This document shows positions 63,358-64,000 of a DNA stretch of 64,000 bases, one piece after another. Made by a program: the position numbers and the translations under genes. The notes under the pieces were generated by a model. The model searched no databases. It was not told the DNA's origin and saw only the letters and a program-made list of their open reading frames with translations. The stretch comes from Pseudidiomarina aquimaris (GTDB lineage: Bacteria > Pseudomonadota > Gammaproteobacteria > Enterobacterales > Alteromonadaceae). Location: contig NZ_PIPT01000001.1 in the NCBI RefSeq assembly GCF_003987395.1, forward strand, positions 533,030-597,029. Direction: 5' to 3'. Position 1 is the first letter of the stretch, and each line of letters opens with the position of its first letter.

Positions 63358-63768
63358 TTATTCCCCCGCAGTAAACTCTTCAATTAAATGGCAAAGCATA
63401 TGGCCCGTCGGTGCTTTGTCAGGCTTCTGATTCCACTCCAGAACGGCCCGTTGCATGCGATCCTTTAGTTTCAAGGTCTCGGTGAGCCTCTCCTCGGTTT
63501 CATGCAAGCGCTGGTCAATCAGGCGGCGCACAGTCGGGCAAGGTGTTTTTTTCTTGTCCGCATGGCTGAGAATTTCCTGAATATCCTCGACCGAAAATCC
63601 CAACTGCCGGGCGCTTAACACAAACCGCAAACGCTTAACATCGTTATCGCTGTATTCCCGATAACCATTGGCCCTGCTTTTGGTGGGGTTCAGAACCTTG
63701 ATCCGGGTATAAAACCGTACAGTATCAGGCGTAATCCCCAACAATCTAGCGACCTCGATGACTTTCAT
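63358..63768 (-). CDS. MerR-family heavy-metal-responsive regulator
   Basis: 136-residue regulator with an N-terminal winged HTH (MKVIEVARLLGITPDTVRFY, then SRANGYREYSDNDVKRL), a long dimerisation helix, and a metal-binding end. Cys77 in KKTPCPTVRR takes the position of Ser77 in CueR; Cys in this position is typical of Zn/Cd/Pb/Hg sensors (ZntR, PbrR, MerR). A second Cys, 126, is in GHMLCHLIE. It is the first gene of the minus-strand island, likely activating the operon that contains it. Confidence 0.9.
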   Translation of the reverse strand: MKVIEVARLLGITPDTVRFYTRIKVLNPTKSRANGYREYSDNDVKRLRFVLSARQLGFSVEDIQEILSHADKKKTPCPTVRRLIDQRLHETEERLTETLKLKDRMQRAVLEWNQKPDKAPTGHMLCHLIEEFTAGE

Positions 63769-63844
63769 GCCACCCTCCTCTTGATCCAGTCATGCCATCC
63801 TAAGCTTCCGCCGGGATCAGGACCTTGATCTGAGTCAATCACCG

Positions 63845-63874
63845 ATTATAAACCCAGGTGATACACTTGGGTTT
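63845..63874 (-). promoter_or_regulatory. Candidate merR operator with -10 element
   Basis: A dyad AAACCCA (63850-63856) / TGGGTTT (63868-63874) with an 11-base spacer, ending directly on a perfect -10 TATAAT on the minus strand (63850-63845). A -35 hexamer is not evident because the IS end starts at 63874. Dyads in a long spacer are typical of MerR-regulated promoters, but the spacing here is unusual. Confidence 0.45.
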
Positions 63875-64000
63875 GTAATCCCCCCGAAAAATCGGAGCAG
63901 TTATAAGTAGAAAATTCCGTTAAACTAAAACGAAGGAGTTTTCTATGCGCAAATCACGATACACAGACAGTCAGATCTTAGCGATTCTGAAACAAAACGA
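63874..64000 (+). mobile_element. Left end of a second IS3-family element (runs off the window)
   Basis: Starts TGTAATCCCCCCGAAAAATC, a terminal repeat typical of some IS3-family elements, and is followed at 63945 by the start of an OrfA-type gene. It does not match the ends of the IS at 45511-46744, so it is a different element. Confidence 0.7.
63945..64000 (+). CDS. IS3-family OrfA, 5' fragment
   Basis: Begins MRKSRYTDSQILAILKQNE and is cut by the window edge. SRYTDSQILAILK is the typical start of IS3-family (IS3/IS407-type) OrfA. AAGGAG lies eight bases before the ATG. Confidence 0.8.
   Translation, partial: MRKSRYTDSQILAILKQN

Noticed and set aside
45511..64000. Composite transposon bounded by two copies of one IS
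   Set aside because: The two IS3-family ends and OrfA starts differ in sequence, so they are not copies of the same element.

Overview
The window comes from a gammaproteobacterium. The housekeeping order points to Alteromonadales, possibly Idiomarinaceae-like (low confidence). Signs are prmB-aroC-epmC, ratA-rnfH divergent from smpB, a trpEGDC(F)BA operon with an attenuator, tesA divergent from ybbA-ybbP, and rnfABCDGE followed by nth. About 45 kb of ordinary chromosome is followed by about 18 kb of accessory DNA that starts at an IS3-family element and runs into the edge of a second, different IS3-family element.

Chromosomal part. 1-7.4 kb: an NCS2 nucleobase permease cut by the window edge, a 2Fe-2S ferredoxin, then a minus-strand series (prmB, aroC, epmC, a NAD-kinase-like protein; ratA, rnfH, sixA) and smpB. 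7.4-14.3 kb: a complete tryptophan operon with promoter, a 21-residue leader peptide holding three consecutive Trp codons, an attenuator hairpin and six overlapping genes. 14.2-20.5 kb: a TIGR01777-type epimerase, yciB, a hydrolase, and the ybbP-ybbA / tesA divergent group. 20.5-23.8 kb: three tRNA-Glu, one tRNA-Ala and two tRNA-Val genes around can and gltX, separated by a dispersed stem-loop repeat. 23.8-31.4 kb: yfeZ-like, uvrB, a MATE pump, an aspartate aminotransferase, two tRNA-Asn behind a region with DnaA boxes, and a glycosyltransferase/PAP2 pair. 31.6-39.8 kb: the full Rnf complex, nth, gloA, rnt, a Tsx-like porin and a YjdF-like protein. 39.8-45.3 kb: small accessory genes including a HigBA toxin-antitoxin pair, a serine hydrolase, a GFA protein and an MFS transporter.

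Accessory part (45.5-64 kb). After the IS3 element nearly everything lies on the minus strand, reading away from a MerR regulator at 63.8 kb. The order is merR, a CxxC heavy-metal-associated protein, a copper-type P1B ATPase with two unusual SxxC metal-binding domains, a DUF2933 His-rich protein, an ICMT-like methyltransferase, a decayed Met/His-rich periplasmic protein gene, a degenerate HMA-like protein, AMP-phosphorylase-type phosphorylase, PRPP synthetase, a beta-CASP RNase-like protein, a frameshifted helical protein gene, a DUF5676 protein, acetate kinase, phosphoketolase, an APC permease, an orphan Rieske protein and a cardiolipin-synthase-like protein. The middle of this island reads as a possible nucleotide-to-acetate route that makes ATP: RNA or nucleotides to pentose phosphates (phosphorylase, PRPP synthetase), then phosphoketolase to acetyl phosphate and acetate kinase to ATP. 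It is coupled to metal resistance genes. Two genes in the island are broken, which suggests transfer followed by partial decay.
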